A DNA stretch of 16,444 nucleotides from NCBI GenBank assembly GCA_946803715.1, contig CAMPET010000402.1, positions 19,300-35,743 on the forward strand. Direction: 5' to 3'. The translations under genes were made by a program, and so were the position numbers. Every line of letters starts with the position of its first letter. The first letter of the stretch is position 1. Shown one piece after another: positions 8,379 through 15,791 of the stretch. The notes below the pieces were generated by a model. It ran no database searches. It had not been told where the DNA came from and saw only the letters and a program-made list of their open reading frames with translations. This DNA is from Beroe ovata (taxonomy: Eukaryota; Ctenophora; Nuda; Beroida; Beroidae).

Positions 8379-9433
8379 ATGGATCTGAAGCGATATTACA
8401 ATGACCCAAAGTTCACTGGCTCGTTCACTGGTCGGAAAACGTTCCACAATTCAATCAAGGCACAGCACCCTACAGTACGGAGAAGTACGGTACATAAATT
8501 TTTGAAATCTGAGGATGCGTATACCCTCCACAAGCCTGTACGGAGACCAGTAAAATATCGCCGTGTATATACCAAGGGTATTGGATACCTCTATCAGATA
8601 GATCTTGTTGATATGAGTGCCCTTGCTGAGCATAACAAGGGTTATAAGTGGATCATCAACTGTATAGACACTTTTAGTAAGAAACTCTGGAGTTTCAAAA
8701 CAAAGAACAAGCTCGGTAAAACTGTAACTGATGCTTTGCGGAATCACTTAACAATACATAGACCAATCAAAATTGAGACAGATGGGGGGACTGAGTTTTA
8801 AACTCCCATTTAAGAAAGTTATTGGAACGCTTAGGGATCAAGACATACAACATCCATTCAGATAACAAATGTTCAATTGTGGAGAGAGTTAATCGCACTC
8901 TAAAAACACGAATGTACAGCGCATTCACTGCTCGAGGGTCACATGTTTGGTACAATATACTGGATGACTTGGTGAATGGGTACAATAATAGTTATCATAG
9001 CTCAATAAAGAGAACACCAAATGATGTTAGGAGGACAAATGAAGCCGAGGTGAGATCTGTCTTATTCCCTCCTGAGACACGTGAAAGGAAAAAGAAATTC
9101 CTTGTTGGTGATTCAGTCCGAATAACCAGACGGAAATCCCCGTTCCAGAAAGGATATCTACAAACATGGAGCTATGAGGTGTTTTACGTTTCCAAAATAA
9201 AAAATACCGTGCCATATACCTACAGCATAAAGGACTATAACTCGGAACCTATAAAGGGGAGTTTCTATGCTGAGGAACTTCAGTTGGTGGACAAGTCATC
9301 CGGTATATACCCTATTGAAAAAGTGATCCGAAAACGGAGTGTACAGGGACGTACCCAGTACTTGGTTAAGTTTATTGGATATCCCGATACATTCAACTCT
9401 TGGGTTGATCAAGCTGATCTATTCAACCTTTGA
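8379..9433 (+). CDS. Polinton integrase (rve, DDE) with C-terminal chromodomain, one frameshift
   Basis: This integrase inserts the element's ends into host DNA. The first frame (8379-8801) has the Polinton N-terminal region with a Tyr-Thr-Leu-His-Lys-Pro segment, then the catalytic core with Asp at 8601-8603 in D-L-V-D-M and the second Asp at 8781-8783 in T-D-G-G-T-E-F. A stop follows at 8799-8801. The protein continues in another frame (open from about 8802): catalytic Glu at 8882-8884 in V-E-R-V-N-R, about 34 residues after the second Asp as in the family, then a basic DNA-binding region and a chromodomain (about 9303-9425). The break fits loss of one base near 8796-8803 by a TTTTAAA run; both halves are otherwise undamaged. 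Stop at 9431-9433, two bases before the ATPase ATG. A sequencing error is possible. Confidence 0.92.
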
Positions 9434-9435
9434 AA

Positions 9436-10038
9436 ATGCCCATCAAATTCCTGGCAAATCATAACTGCATCATATTTGGACAGACAGGGGCAGGGAAAAC
9501 ACAGTTTATCTTACGAGTCATACGGGAAAAGCTGATTGAGCCATTTCCAAAGCGGATATACTACATGTTCGGGGTGGAGCAGGAGTTTATGAAACATCAC
9601 CCTGATATCACGTTTATCAAGGGTCTAGACTTTGCAAAGATGAATACTTACCAACCATCTATGCTTATTGTAGACGATCTTGTTCTTGACTCCAACAATC
9701 GAGAGGTGGCCTCGGCATTCATTTTGGGAAGTCACCATAAATCATTCAGTCTGTTTTACATAACACAGAACCTGTTCCCCAATTGCGATACATTTAGACT
9801 AATGTCGGCAAATGCGCATTATTACGTTTTGTTTCATAATCAACGCAATTTTGGTCAAGTGCATACCCTAGCCCGTCAGATTTATGTTGGCAGAGATTTG
9901 GAAAGAATATTTGCCGCCTATAAAAGAGCATCAGAGAAACCTAGGGGATTTATTTTGCTCAGTTTTTCACCTCTTCTACCGAATGAAATCACTGTGATAA
10001 CGGACTATTGGGAATTATGGCCAAGCGTTTACCTTTGA
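9436..10038 (+). CDS. A32/FtsK-HerA-type DNA packaging ATPase
   Basis: This intact 200-residue protein belongs to the packaging ATPases shared by Polintons, adintoviruses, virophages and large DNA viruses, which drive DNA into preformed capsids. It has Walker A GQTGAGKT (9478-9501), Walker B hydrophobic strand ending Asp-Asp (about 9661-9681) and a polar Thr-Gln-Asn sensor motif (about 9763-9771). The first ATG (9436) is used because the TTG at 9430 overlaps the integrase stop and is not a likely eukaryotic start. The gene lies two bases behind the integrase, and its last 22 nt overlap the start of the decayed pX-like gene. Length is typical for the family and no key residue is missing. Confidence 0.92.
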   Translation: MPIKFLANHNCIIFGQTGAGKTQFILRVIREKLIEPFPKRIYYMFGVEQEFMKHHPDITFIKGLDFAKMNTYQPSMLIVDDLVLDSNNREVASAFILGSHHKSFSLFYITQNLFPNCDTFRLMSANAHYYVLFHNQRNFGQVHTLARQIYVGRDLERIFAAYKRASEKPRGFILLSFSPLLPNEITVITDYWELWPSVYL

Positions 10039-10356
10039 AGTCGGTGCAAAAAGTTTCCCCGCCATCGTTACATATTACAAAAGATTGCAAATTCGAGCAA
10101 TGCTGACAGGAAAAAGATGCTGTTGAATGCTCCCTCAGAGCTTTTTGGAGTTTTTAAAACTCTTTGTTAATTTATAACTGATGGGCATTTGAAGTTGGGT
10201 AAGGCAAGTCGCTACAAATCCTTTGTTAAAAAAGCTAGCAAGGCAACCACAAGCACTATAAAAACCCTTGCAAAACAAAAGGGTGGTGCAATTGCTTCAA
10301 TAATAGCTGGAGTTCTACCATTTCTTTCGCCGCTTATCAGCAAGCTTTTCAAATAA
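10017..10356 (+). pseudogene. Decayed pX-like small virion-type protein
   Basis: The likely ATG (10017) lies inside the end of the ATPase gene. This start frame stops after 29 codons (10104-10106). Family-like sequence lies in another frame, the same as the ATPase frame: a basic helical segment with Arg-Lys-Lys and a hydrophobic stretch (about 10057-10167), a stop TAA at 10168-10170, then a basic segment and a C-terminus with Gln-Lys-Gly-Gly followed by an amphipathic helix, ending at TAA 10354-10356. A lysine-rich body plus a QKGG/QRGG-hydrophobic tail is the pattern of a small protein found near the ATPase in Polintons and adintoviruses, compared by some authors to adenovirus pX; membrane interaction is possible. 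One frameshift and one nonsense codon separate this copy from an open gene. Confidence 0.6.
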
Positions 10357-10682
10357 TGTCCCGGTATATACTTGTGCCTGTGGATGATGATAATACAAGC
10401 ATGGACGTGAAGTCACTCACGTTACCACGTGGCATTGTTGCAAATACAGTATATGACAGCTTGAAGACTAAAGTGAAGGACGTGAAACAGTTGAGGATGT
10501 TGATCAAGAAATTTTCTGCAAATCAAATCTCAGAGAGTGAAGATGGGAGCGTTATTTGTAGTGAAGAACAAATGACAGGAATAAAGTTACGGGAAGTGCT
10601 GCGAGATATTTGTAACAATATTTTTCTTGCTAAATACGAAGATTTTTATGATAGACTGAGGAAATTGAATATAACTTTGTGA
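10356..10682 (+). CDS. Small Polinton-type protein of unknown function (108 aa)
   Basis: This intact frame starts with an ATG that shares one base with the preceding TAA (TAATG). It begins with a Tyr-Ile-Leu-Val-Pro segment, has a helical basic middle and an acidic patch, and ends with a helix-rich region containing a Tyr-Glu-Asp-Phe segment. Small proteins with a Y-x-L-V-P start and a similar helical C-terminus occur in other Mavericks next to the pX-like gene; I recognise the pattern but know no function. No signal peptide or membrane segment is visible. It is the last gene of the plus-strand block and is followed by an AATAAA signal 30 nt after the stop. Confidence 0.75.
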   Translation: MSRYILVPVDDDNTSMDVKSLTLPRGIVANTVYDSLKTKVKDVKQLRMLIKKFSANQISESEDGSVICSEEQMTGIKLREVLRDICNNIFLAKYEDFYDRLRKLNITL

Positions 10683-10711
10683 TACACATAAAAACTCGCT
10701 TGTGTTACTAA

Positions 10712-10717
10712 AATAAA
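10712..10717 (+). terminator. AATAAA poly(A) signal ending the integrase-ATPase block
   Basis: AATAAA lies 30 nt beyond the stop of the 10356-10682 gene, in the 76-bp gap between the convergent plus- and minus-strand blocks. No matching minus-strand AATAAA was seen in the gap. Confidence 0.6.
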
Positions 10718-10758
10718 GATTTGATGTTTTCAACACAATAAGATCACTTGTATAATCA

Positions 10759-11227
10759 TTAGAGCATTGATTTGATAGTTTTCAATACTATGACATCGTT
10801 CTGGTTTAAATCTTCCGAATATTCAGTCTTGAAATGTTCAATATCCAAACCCATCGACATATAGAATAAGAAATGAATACAAAAATACCCACACGTATAG
10901 TGTATACGTGGAAATATCCTGAACCTGCATGTCAAAGTATGTAAAGGAGTCAAACTTTCTCGCAATGTCAATATAATCGTGTGGAAATGCTGCATCAGTC
11001 GGTGATCTGGCAAATGAGTCGAAAAAATATAGATGTTTATCCCTCACAAACCATGCATTCCAGTGAGATCCTGAACCCAGATGATGATCTGTATTTGTCA
11101 CAAACGAGTAGATGCGTCTCTTTGGAAGTATCTCCATTGCACATGATGGAAATGTCCCAATGAAAAAACGACGTGTTACTGAACTCCCATTTAATATTTT
11201 GTTGAGATGATAGGTATTCAATGCCAT
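10759..11227 (-). CDS. Adenain-like maturation cysteine protease, frameshifted before the catalytic Cys
   Basis: Adenain-type (Ulp1-like) proteases cleave virion proteins during maturation. The ATG (11225-11227) lies one base after the major capsid stop. The first frame contains the catalytic His in Gly-Ser-His-Trp-Asn-Ala-Trp and the acidic residue in a Phe-Phe-Asp-Ser strand, then a Q-V-Q segment supplying the oxyanion Gln. Within 10892-10910 the frame shifts, and the nucleophile segment T-C-G-Y-F-C and C-terminus continue in a second frame to the stop at 10759. The shift sits in a short palindrome and fits a 7-nt insertion. Without continued reading in the second frame the product lacks its nucleophile. 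The first frame alone ends at 10838. All catalytic residues are present across the two frames. Confidence 0.87.
10892..10910. repeat. Perfect inverted repeat at the protease frameshift
   Basis: CACGTATA-GTG-TATACGTG has 8-bp arms and a 3-nt centre. The protease frame breaks exactly inside it, just upstream of the catalytic cysteine codon. A 7-nt insertion creating this palindrome would explain both observations. Confidence 0.8.
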
Positions 11228-11228
11228 A

Positions 11229-12575
11229 TCATTCAATAATATCAACTTCACGAGAGCCAGATATCTGTATAATGCGATCAAAGGGGGCAAAGATGATGAG
11301 AATCAAGTCATCTGATACGTTGATATCATATCCAAAATCGTTCTCGAGCTGGTTTGAACCCTCCACACGAGGGCTTAAATAGGGAACCATGGTGCTGGAT
11401 CGATCAGGTGTGAGACTTACACCTACCATGAAATTTTGCTGGAAGTTTCCACTGTTTATCAAGGGGCAGCCTTGTATATCCTTCCCCAGAGTTTTGTACA
11501 AATGCTGAAGGTAGCCCCAACAGTTAGAATGCAGCTTCTTAGAATCATCTGTCGTGTATTCAATCTCAAGCGGGTCATTGAAATAGGGGGCCCCATCTAT
11601 ATGGAGCTGGAATTTTCCAAAGGGAATGAATGTAAATGGATTACTATCAAAGCTTCCTTCGAAATCTTTACTACGTTGGACCATGAAGAATGCGTGAGAT
11701 GGTAGCTTACCTCCTTGAAACAGATTGTTCAGACGAACCACCCGACCTAATTGACTAATTGGTTTTATGATCACATCAGATCTCGATACAAAGTAGTATG
11801 CTGGCTGTTTACTTAATCGTTCTTCCATCATAGAAAGAATAAAGTCATGGGGTCTGACATATGTAACCATGAGATACACATCCTCAATTTCAACCCTGTA
11901 ATCATCCTCATCAGCAATGAGGAGGAATTTATCGATATTTTTAGAGAGGGTGACCCGTATGTTCAGATTGCTTGGTAGAGTCTTTGATGAGTTGAATAGA
12001 GGACAAAATAGCTTACTACTCACTGTAACAGACTTGGAACCTGCTATCCGTGTAGCACGTTTAGCTGCAGCACTGTTGGTGATATTATTCTCATTATCAC
12101 TTGTAAAGACAGCTGTCTCGGAATCACTCTTTGTCTGCCCTGTGTCCATAAGAAATAGCTGCTCAGTGAACAGGTAATCTTCACGATCCTTGTCAGAGTT
12201 CAAAACAATATTGAAGAATGATTGATACGCATAGCTGTTACGCATACTCTGCATTAGATCAACTCTATCAGATATTTTAACATCCACGAGTACCCACAGA
12301 CTATTTGCAAAGTTGTTTATCACCGAACACTGGTTATCATCAGTTAGTGCATTTTGACCCTTCTTAACCTTGAATGTGGTTATGATATCGATATTTGTAA
12401 GAAGACCTTTAGCCTGTGGCGGAATGTCGAAGTTGATGGAACCCTCATTATACAGACTCGCTACTGGATGAACTTTAAATTTATACACATCCTTTATAGA
12501 ACTTTCGGTTGGTTTTGACCGCCACAACAGTAAGTCATTCATGACCGAGCTCGTGCTTTGACTGAACCTCTTCAT
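11229..12575 (-). CDS. Major capsid protein, double jelly-roll hexon type
   Basis: This intact 448-residue protein matches the Polinton/adintovirus major capsid protein, which forms pseudo-hexameric capsomers. The N-terminus carries the family pattern of T-E-S-S-I followed by a hydrophobic strand, a V-A-S-L element and I-N-F-D-I-P. A Leu-Phe-Leu-Met-Asp-T-G-Q-T stretch lies near residue 140. The C-terminal half has F-F-M-V-Q-R-S-K-D and P-F-T-F-I-P-F-G strands and a P-Y-F-N-D-P motif, all beta-rich. The ATG overlaps the stop of the upstream 109-aa gene (ATGA), and the stop is one base from the protease ATG, so the three genes are probably expressed as one unit. Length is at the short end for the family. 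No signal peptide or membrane segment is seen. Confidence 0.85.
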   Translation of the reverse strand: MKRFSQSTSSVMNDLLLWRSKPTESSIKDVYKFKVHPVASLYNEGSINFDIPPQAKGLLTNIDIITTFKVKKGQNALTDDNQCSVINNFANSLWVLVDVKISDRVDLMQSMRNSYAYQSFFNIVLNSDKDREDYLFTEQLFLMDTGQTKSDSETAVFTSDNENNITNSAAAKRATRIAGSKSVTVSSKLFCPLFNSSKTLPSNLNIRVTLSKNIDKFLLIADEDDYRVEIEDVYLMVTYVRPHDFILSMMEERLSKQPAYYFVSRSDVIIKPISQLGRVVRLNNLFQGGKLPSHAFFMVQRSKDFEGSFDSNPFTFIPFGKFQLHIDGAPYFNDPLEIEYTTDDSKKLHSNCWGYLQHLYKTLGKDIQGCPLINSGNFQQNFMVGVSLTPDRSSTMVPYLSPRVEGSNQLENDFGYDINVSDDLILIIFAPFDRIIQISGSREVDIIE

Positions 12576-12901
12576 AATCGACGCCTCTTTCGCTTCTTAG
12601 GTTTCTCAATGGTCTTTATAATATCTCCTGAAAGTTTGTTGATAGCTCGCCTGCTGCCCGCATTCACAATGTCAGTTGCTGCTCTCTTCAAGTGAGGCTT
12701 TGCGATCTGAGATGCGTCTTTTATAGCACTTCCAAGAACAGGCAATGCTGTTTTTAACAGCGATCCGAAAAACTGGCCTAAACCCTCACCATCTTGTACT
12801 GAGTAAACATAGTAACCATCCTTATCATAACCAGAACCATGTTGCATCATGATCTGGCGGTAAGCTTTGAAATCAGCTGTAGAAGGGTTGAAAACTTCCA
12901 T
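12572..12901 (-). CDS. Small virion-type protein with hydrophobic Gly-rich core and basic tail (109 aa)
   Basis: This intact frame sits between the penton and major capsid genes. A Gly-x-Gly-Leu-Gly-x-Phe-Phe element (about residues 39-46) starts a hydrophobic, probably amphipathic helix with a Leu-Pro-Val-Leu centre, followed by a Lys/Arg/Ala-rich helix. The last 10 residues are nearly all Lys/Arg, as in core or DNA-condensing proteins. Similar small GxGLGxF(F) proteins next to capsid genes occur in Mavericks and adintoviruses, where comparison to adenovirus pVI, pVII or pX has been proposed; the exact equivalence is uncertain. Its ATG is about 35 nt from a TATAAATA box, and its stop overlaps the capsid ATG by four bases. 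Confidence 0.75.
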   Translation of the reverse strand: MEVFNPSTADFKAYRQIMMQHGSGYDKDGYYVYSVQDGEGLGQFFGSLLKTALPVLGSAIKDASQIAKPHLKRAATDIVNAGSRRAINKLSGDIIKTIEKPKKRKRRRL

Positions 12902-12935
12902 GTTGAAAGGTTGGAGAATGACATGAAACGTCAGC

Positions 12936-12943
12936 TATTTATA
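12936..12943 (-). promoter_or_regulatory. TATA box containing the penton stop codon
   Basis: The minus strand reads TATAAATA (within CTATAAATAG, a near-palindrome) 35 nt before the ATG at 12901. The penton gene's TAA stop (12939-12941) is part of this box, the same arrangement as at 6702-6709. Confidence 0.65.
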
Positions 12944-13733
12944 GCACTGGAGCTATCACACCAGTTTTAATTGACAGAGTGATTATTGTTTTGAACCTTG
13001 GGTCAAATCTCAGATATTGACCATTCATATCACGTAATTCCAGAGTGATTGTGGAGAAAGCTTTGACTTCGATAGGCACAAAGTTGAGGTGTTTAAACTC
13101 ATGATATGACCAATCAGACTGCATCCTAATAGGGATCATACTCAATAATCGTGAAAGTCGCCCATTTATGTACGAGTTCTCAACAATATTGATGTAGAGG
13201 AATGATGGCTGAATGTTCTGACCGAAAATGACATTCTTGACTGTCTGAAAATTAAAATATTCATCAAACTTATCTGTGATACCAATCATGCTCCATGGAG
13301 TATCGACCCCATCAACAGGTATTTCGCTTATATTCTGAGTTCTGACTGTTACCACCTGCTCCTTCTCAACTGATACATATAACCGAGGTTCACCGCGATC
13401 CTTGAAACGGCCTTCACGCCATAACACACTCTTGAACCCATTTGATATGGCTTTCAAAATCGAGGCTGTCGATGGATAATTCCCCATTGGTATTGTGAAT
13501 TCATATGCCTGAATAGCCCTCGAATCGGGTATGGATGGACCAGTTACCTCAACAGGAACACTATAGTGAATCATGTTGTTACTTTCATTGATGTTCCATA
13601 CCTCTCCATGATAAATAGATGTCACAGCTATGCCTACATTCCCTTCCAACCGTGTTTGCTTTAATCGTGTTTCAAGTTTAGCTTGATTACCTCCCTGACC
13701 ACCGACAATTACTACAGAATTCGGGGAATCCAT
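12939..13733 (-). CDS. Penton-like minor capsid protein (single jelly roll)
   Basis: This intact 264-residue frame starts at the first ATG (13731-13733); the longer open frame upstream begins only at TTG. Early residues have a V-V-I-V-G-G-Q-G-G run and then beta-rich sequence. The C-terminal half contains an F-L-Y-I-N-I-V-E-N strand, a Tyr-Ile-Asn-Gly turn, a P-I-R-M-Q-S-D-W segment, a Y-H-E-F-K-H-L-N-F stretch and an I-T-L-E-L-R-D-M-N-G strand followed by a final F-D-P-R-F segment. This order matches the vertex (penton) proteins of Polintons and adintoviruses. It is the first gene of the minus-strand capsid block, with a TATATAAA box 71 nt upstream. Penton proteins of this group diverge quickly, so the call rests on pattern and position. 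Confidence 0.75.
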   Translation of the reverse strand: MDSPNSVVIVGGQGGNQAKLETRLKQTRLEGNVGIAVTSIYHGEVWNINESNNMIHYSVPVEVTGPSIPDSRAIQAYEFTIPMGNYPSTASILKAISNGFKSVLWREGRFKDRGEPRLYVSVEKEQVVTVRTQNISEIPVDGVDTPWSMIGITDKFDEYFNFQTVKNVIFGQNIQPSFLYINIVENSYINGRLSRLLSMIPIRMQSDWSYHEFKHLNFVPIEVKAFSTITLELRDMNGQYLRFDPRFKTIITLSIKTGVIAPVL

Positions 13734-13803
13734 GTTTACCACCTTAATCAATGTCAATTAAGATAAGGCTAGTGTCAAATTGATTAATTAATACAATTGA
13801 ACC

Positions 13804-13811
13804 TTTATATA
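13804..13811 (-). promoter_or_regulatory. TATA box of the capsid block
   Basis: The minus strand reads TATATAAA 71 nt before the penton ATG. It lies in the 257-bp AT-rich region between the divergent penton gene and the plus-strand gene at 13991. Confidence 0.55.
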
Positions 13812-13907
13812 CCTTAGCATATGGAGGCTTGTTTAAAACTCATTATATGGTAATAAAAACAATTAATCTGTGATAAAGAAACATGCCCTGACTTGTTAAT
13901 CCGAGGG

Positions 13908-13915
13908 TTTAAATA
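13908..13915 (+). promoter_or_regulatory. TATA-like box for the right-end spliced gene
   Basis: TTTAAATA lies 76 nt before the ATG at 13991 on the same strand. This is a weaker match than the other boxes, but it is the only candidate close upstream. Confidence 0.4.
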
Positions 13916-13990
13916 CAGGCACTGCCACAAGCCCATACTCAATTTCTCAGTTGTACTTGCACTTTCTCAACTATAACTAGCTCCTCAACT

Positions 13991-15479
13991 ATGTCACTGC
14001 ATGACTCCAATAAGACAGACTCCACGACTGAAACCAGTACTGAACTCACAACTGAATCCACGACAGAACCTACAACTGAACTCGACCTTGCTCAAGTCAT
14101 CAACATTGTCAAAACAAAGTCGGGGCCTATTCAGTTCTACACGGTTGAAGTGCTTGTGCAATTAGGATTCTGGTTAAAGACATACAAATTCAACGTGTTC
14201 AATGACCATCCTGCTTTTGAATATATGATTCCTGATGCGAGACTTCTTCTGATGGTAAGTTTCATTCATAAATAAAACACCGATCACGCGTGAATAATTG
14301 ATAACATAATAACATACAGTAAATATTATTAGATTATTCAATATCAGAAATATGAACAATATCCAGCGAGTTAAAAGTCTGAAAATCATCATTCCTTTTC
14401 CATCCAACCACCAAGTACTCTTTCATTTCCTCACAAACATGAATCACATCAAAAAGAGGTGATTTTTCAAAAATTACACTCACGAATTTACTCGCAGTCT
14501 CACAAGCAGTAAATTCAACCTTATATCCTGAACTATAGGTATACGTCATCAACTCTCGTTGCGTCAACCTCATCTTGTAGGTGATCCTCGACCTCCTCTT
14601 CTCATCTGACATGTCCACGCATCCATCACAGAATATTCGCTGTGCATCACTCATCTCCACAGCACTGCGACACTCAGGGCAACTGTCATACCCCCACACC
14701 CTGGTTGCAGCCAGTAGGATAGGGTAGTNTTTCCTGTAGGTGTACGTCATCTTCACTGAATCACCAACATTATATTAAAGGTTTGCACTCTCCTCAGCTA
14801 CATGCCATCTCAGATTAAATCGCAAGATTAGCGTTTCGTAGGGTACGTCAGCCCTAATTGTCATGCTGGTAGAGAACCCGTTGCTATGAGTCACCTTCCT
14901 CAGGATATCCCCGATGGCAGTGTAGCAATAGTTGTTGGCAGTCAAAATAGCGTGGAATGAAGATCAGCTATACATGAGCAATATCTACGCACTCTTAAAT
15001 ATGCAACCAAACGGATATCCAATTATTCTCGATAATTGATAATAATTGATTTCATTTCCCCCTAGGTTGCCCCCTATTCGAAGCGTTACCGGAAATTAAT
15101 AGAGGCTAAGCCAATCAATTTCAATGAATGCGGGATATGTGAAAGATACATCCGAGACAACTGGGAGTGTGACAAATGTCCAACAATAGAAAAGGCGCGG
15201 CGATTAGAAGGTATTTCACGTGATAAACATGAGATGCTAATTCAATGTTTAACTCAACCACCACATAATAATTTCACTGCAGGAAAATGGACCCTAGCAA
15301 AGAAGACCAAAATTGGGAGCATCCTTCGTTTGTATTTCACAAAGGATGGAAATACATTCTGCCATGCAATGTACAACGGAGACTCTGACAAGTTGGAAGA
15401 GAACACCAAGTACAGGATTTCCGGTTGGCAGAAGGAGAAATGCCGCTACAACACTCTGTATTTTCCTGATAATATCTAA
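13991..15479 (+). CDS. Three-exon acidic, four-Cys zinc-binding protein, possibly OB-fold
   Basis: Predicted exons 13991-14254, 15066-15210 and 15283-15479 join in frame through GT-AG introns of 811 and 72 nt to give about 201 residues. The N-terminus (residues 1-30) is low-complexity Thr/Glu/Ser. Exon 1 then encodes a hydrophobic beta/helix-like segment. Exon 2 carries C-x2-C-x9-C-x2-C, a likely zinc ribbon. Exon 3 is beta-rich: a leucine-rich strand, a Lys-Asp-Gly turn, and a Tyr-x-Ile-x-Gly-Trp strand. Zinc ribbon plus small barrel recalls RPA-like single-stranded DNA-binding domains; this is inference from pattern only. Its first intron contains two antisense minus-strand frames, one with a similar four-Cys cluster and a Tyr-x-x-x-Gly-Trp strand. 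Splice sites were chosen because they preserve frame and remove stops. Confidence 0.6.
14334..14750 (-). CDS. Nested antisense zinc-ribbon protein (138 aa), RPA-C-like in layout
   Basis: This intact frame runs from the ATG at 14748-14750 to TAA at 14334 and lies entirely inside the first intron of the plus-strand gene. Residues near 21-40 hold C-x2-C-x14-C-x2-C, followed by beta-rich sequence with an I-T-Y-K-M-R-L strand and, near the C-terminus, a Tyr-Leu-Val-Val-Gly-Trp strand. A zinc ribbon leading into a beta strand of this kind is how the C domain of RPA70 and related OB-fold ssDNA-binding proteins begin; the resemblance is by eye and untested. One codon contains the N at 14729. A role in replication beside the polymerase would fit the element, but this is speculation. 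Confidence 0.6.
   Translation of the reverse strand: MTYTYRKXYPILLAATRVWGYDSCPECRSAVEMSDAQRIFCDGCVDMSDEKRRSRITYKMRLTQRELMTYTYSSGYKVEFTACETASKFVSVIFEKSPLFDVIHVCEEMKEYLVVGWKRNDDFQTFNSLDIVHISDIE
14775..14975 (-). pseudogene. Short antisense ORF with an in-frame TGA at codon 4
   Basis: The ATG at 14973-14975 opens a 66-codon frame with a TGA at codon 4 (14964-14966); the remaining 62 codons are open to TAA at 14775-14777. The encoded segment is not low-complexity: it has an Ala-Asn-Asn-Tyr-Cys-Tyr stretch, an Ala-Ile-Gly-Asp-Ile helix, and alternating hydrophobic strands ending in Leu-Arg-Trp. A TATTTAAG box lies about 20 nt upstream. It directly precedes the 138-aa gene on the same strand (24-nt gap). 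It may be a small gene hit by a nonsense mutation or the remnant of a longer N-terminal domain. No family is recognised. Confidence 0.4.
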
Positions 15480-15691
15480 ATCATGTATTTGATAGATCGA
15501 TAATTAATGTGAATCGGTTTCACTTGTCATTTCTAATTTGTATACTCAATAGTTATTTTCCTGGCTACTGACATGGTTTCATTTGCTTCCCCTTGATTAT
15601 ATCACATGATATCAACATTCAACACCTCCCATACTCCAGGTTTCATCATTGTTATACCTCACATATACTCACCTAATACATCATAACCTAA

Positions 15692-15791
15692 TCACGTGAC
15701 CCTCCACAATCACGTGAGCATCACATCACACTTCAAATCACGTGAGCGCTAGGGTTGTTTGTGATCACTAGGGTTGTTTGCAATCACGTGA
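15692..15791. repeat. Cluster of four TCACGTGA palindromes
   Basis: TCACGTGA occurs at 15692-15699, 15710-15717, 15738-15745 and 15784-15791, three of them preceded by AA. A fifth copy lies in the second intron of the right-end gene at 15216-15223. Each contains the CACGTG E-box core. They could bind a bHLH-type factor or be part of a subterminal repeat structure. Confidence 0.75.

Noticed and set aside
8379-9433. Reading the integrase as part of an LTR retrotransposon
   Set aside because: No reverse transcriptase, RNase H, gag or LTR is present, and the neighbours are Polinton ATPase and capsid genes.
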